A stretch of 7,531 bases of DNA from an uncultured Eubacteriales bacterium. Lineage in GTDB: Bacteria > Bacillota > Clostridia > Monoglobales > Firm-18. Made by a program: the position numbers and the translations under genes. Each line of letters begins with the position of its first letter. The stretch's first letter is position 1. Location of the stretch: contig CAJLYO010000075.1 of the NCBI GenBank assembly GCA_905210885.1, forward strand, positions 1 through 7,531, written 5' to 3'. Positions 6,275 through 7,531 of the stretch are shown piece by piece. A model generated the notes under the pieces. The model was not told where the DNA came from, did no database searches, and was given only the letters and a program-made list of their open reading frames with translations.

Positions 6275-6610
6275 ATGTTTAAAATAATACTTTTGGGCTG
6301 CATATGTTTTTTCTGCTCCTTCGGTGTTGCCGAATTTTTCCGCATGCTTTTTTTCTGCCGTGGCGGCAAGAAGGATTTTTTCACCGTTGTGCCCTTGTTA
6401 AACAACGGCACACAAGCCGAGGGAATTATACGAAATGCGTTTTACGGCACATTCTCCGGGCATGTTATTGCGGTTGACTTCGGCTCTGCCGATGACACAA
6501 TGAGCATTTTAAACAGCCTTACAAAGGAATACTCCGCTCTCTCTGCCATGACGGCGGACGAATTTTTAAGCTACATAAAGGAATATTATAACAATGGAAA
6601 CGAACTTTGA
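6275..6610 (+). CDS. small membrane-anchored protein of unknown function
   Basis: I do not recognise this 111-residue product. Residues 1 to about 28 form one hydrophobic segment rich in Cys and Phe (KIILLGCICFFCSFGVAEFF), followed by a positive patch (CRGGKK), which suggests a membrane anchor with the rest in the cytoplasm. The soluble part has VVPLLNNGTQAEGIIRNAFY, then HVIAVDFGSADDTMSIL and a helical tail TADEFLSYIKEYY; the strand-helix alternation suggests a small alpha/beta domain. The ATG at 6275 is chosen because GAGGTGA lies 5 bases upstream; an in-frame GTG at 6266 sits inside that site. Its TGA stop lies 17 bases inside recD2, so the two genes are probably co-translated. It follows the ABC operon by 47 bases, most of them taken by a hairpin, so it may be read through from that operon or belong to a separate recD2 unit. 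Confidence 0.8.
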   Translation: MFKIILLGCICFFCSFGVAEFFRMLFFCRGGKKDFFTVVPLLNNGTQAEGIIRNAFYGTFSGHVIAVDFGSADDTMSILNSLTKEYSALSAMTADEFLSYIKEYYNNGNEL

Positions 6611-7531
6611 AGAAATATCGGGAACAGTTGAACATATCATATACTGCAACAATGCGAACGGCTATACCGTATGCAATGTTTTGTTAAATGACGGCACAGA
6701 AATGCCGGTTGTGGGTTGTCTGCCCGGTCTTTCGGAAGGCGAGCAGGTGCGCATAACCGGCAAGCTTGTTATTCACCCCGATTACGGCGAACAGTTCAAA
6801 GCAGACACTTACGAACGTGTAATGCCGAAGGAAATTTCGGATATTATACGCTACCTCTCCTCGGGAATTATCCGCGGAGTGGGCCCTGCGACAGCGAAAA
6901 GAATAACAGACCGTTTCGGCGAAAAATCTCTTGAAATTATTGCGGATTACCCGGCGCGGCTGTCCGAAATTTCCGGAATATCGGAGAAAAAAGCCCTTGA
7001 AATCGGCAAAAGCTATTCGGAGCAGCTTGGCGTGCGGGACGTTGTTATGTTTTTGCAGCGTTACGGGATTTCTTCAAAATTTGCGGTTAAAATTTATCAG
7101 CGTTTCGGCGTAAACACTGTTGAAATCATAAAGCTTAATCCTTATACGTTAGCCGAAAACATACGCGGAATCGGCTTTAAGCGCGTTGACGAAATTGCCG
7201 CCGGAATGGGCATCGAAAATAACGACAAGCGCAGAATCGAAGCCGGCGTTATCTACAGTCTTACTCTTGCAATGGCAAACGGTCATTCCTGCCTTCCCAA
7301 AGGCATGCTGATTCAGAATGTGTGCTCTCTGTTAAACGTTAATACGGTTGAGGCGGAAAACGCCGTTACATCCCTTATATTTTCCGAAAAGCTTTTTTCG
7401 GAAAATATCGACAACGCACAGCTTATATATCTGCCATATTTATATAATGCCGAGAATTATACGGCGCGCTCCCTTAAGGAACACTCCGAAAACAAATATC
7501 ATATTCTGCCCGAAAAAGTAGACAAAATCAT
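6594..7531 (+). CDS. recD2: RecD2/YrrC-type DNA helicase, N-terminal part, cut by right edge
   Basis: RecD2 is a superfamily 1B 5'-to-3' DNA helicase of bacteria lacking RecBC, acting in DNA repair and replication fork maintenance. About 312 residues are present, of a usual 720-850. The N-terminal domain (1-80) has the typical ISGTVEHIIYCNNANGYTV and GLSEGEQVRITGKLVIHPDYG pattern. Helix-hairpin-helix DNA-binding repeats follow: GIIRGVGPATAKRITDRFG (about 91-109), then ISGISEKKALEIG and PYTLAENIRGIGFKRVDEIA. The window ends before the helicase motor, so Walker A is not visible. The start at 6594 has AAAGGAA 10 bases upstream, inside the preceding gene, and overlaps that gene by 17 bases. The frame is open without defects to the edge. 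Confidence 0.93.
   Translation, partial: METNFEEISGTVEHIIYCNNANGYTVCNVLLNDGTEMPVVGCLPGLSEGEQVRITGKLVIHPDYGEQFKADTYERVMPKEISDIIRYLSSGIIRGVGPATAKRITDRFGEKSLEIIADYPARLSEISGISEKKALEIGKSYSEQLGVRDVVMFLQRYGISSKFAVKIYQRFGVNTVEIIKLNPYTLAENIRGIGFKRVDEIAAGMGIENNDKRRIEAGVIYSLTLAMANGHSCLPKGMLIQNVCSLLNVNTVEAENAVTSLIFSEKLFSENIDNAQLIYLPYLYNAENYTARSLKEHSENKYHILPEKVDKI

Overview
The window looks like a chromosomal segment of a spore-forming, low-to-mid GC Clostridia-type bacterium, possibly an uncultured gut lineage. The grounds are an intact spoIVA (only endospore formers carry it), AGGAGG-like ribosome binding sites before most genes, a Gram-positive lipoprotein-type solute-binding protein, and sequence similarity recalled from clostridial proteins. 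TGA appears to be an ordinary stop codon here: it ends the small gene before recD2, and TGG is used for Trp.

Left part (1-1824): the remains of a carbohydrate-use locus. On the minus strand are a GH106-like glycoside hydrolase that runs off the left edge and seems to carry a large in-frame internal deletion, and the last ~100 codons of a GH130 glycoside phosphorylase. Facing away on the plus strand is an AraC-family regulator with an in-frame TGA at codon 50. All three neighbouring genes look damaged, each in a different way, while the rest of the window looks intact. A strong bidirectional hairpin terminator (1825-1861) closes this part.

Middle part (1865-3991): spoIVA on the minus strand (spore coat basement-layer ATPase), then a divergent gene for a small four-helix DMT/EamA-like membrane protein, then a 234-bp AT-rich intergenic region. 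That region holds five same-strand DnaA-box-like 9-mers within 61 bp, followed by an AT-rich palindrome and a near-ideal sigma-A promoter.

Right part (3992-7531): a polar amino acid ABC uptake operon (lipoprotein binding protein, permease, ATPase). A hairpin terminator after the first gene probably sets a higher yield of binding protein than of membrane components. After the ATPase, a long hairpin covers the ribosome binding site of a small, unrecognised membrane-anchored protein gene. That gene overlaps by 17 bp the start of a RecD2/YrrC-type helicase gene, which runs off the right edge.

No tRNA, rRNA, CRISPR array, insertion sequence or phage gene was seen. I found no clear new multi-gene system. 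The best leads are the DnaA-box-like cluster, the run of damaged sugar genes, and the two operon-internal hairpins.
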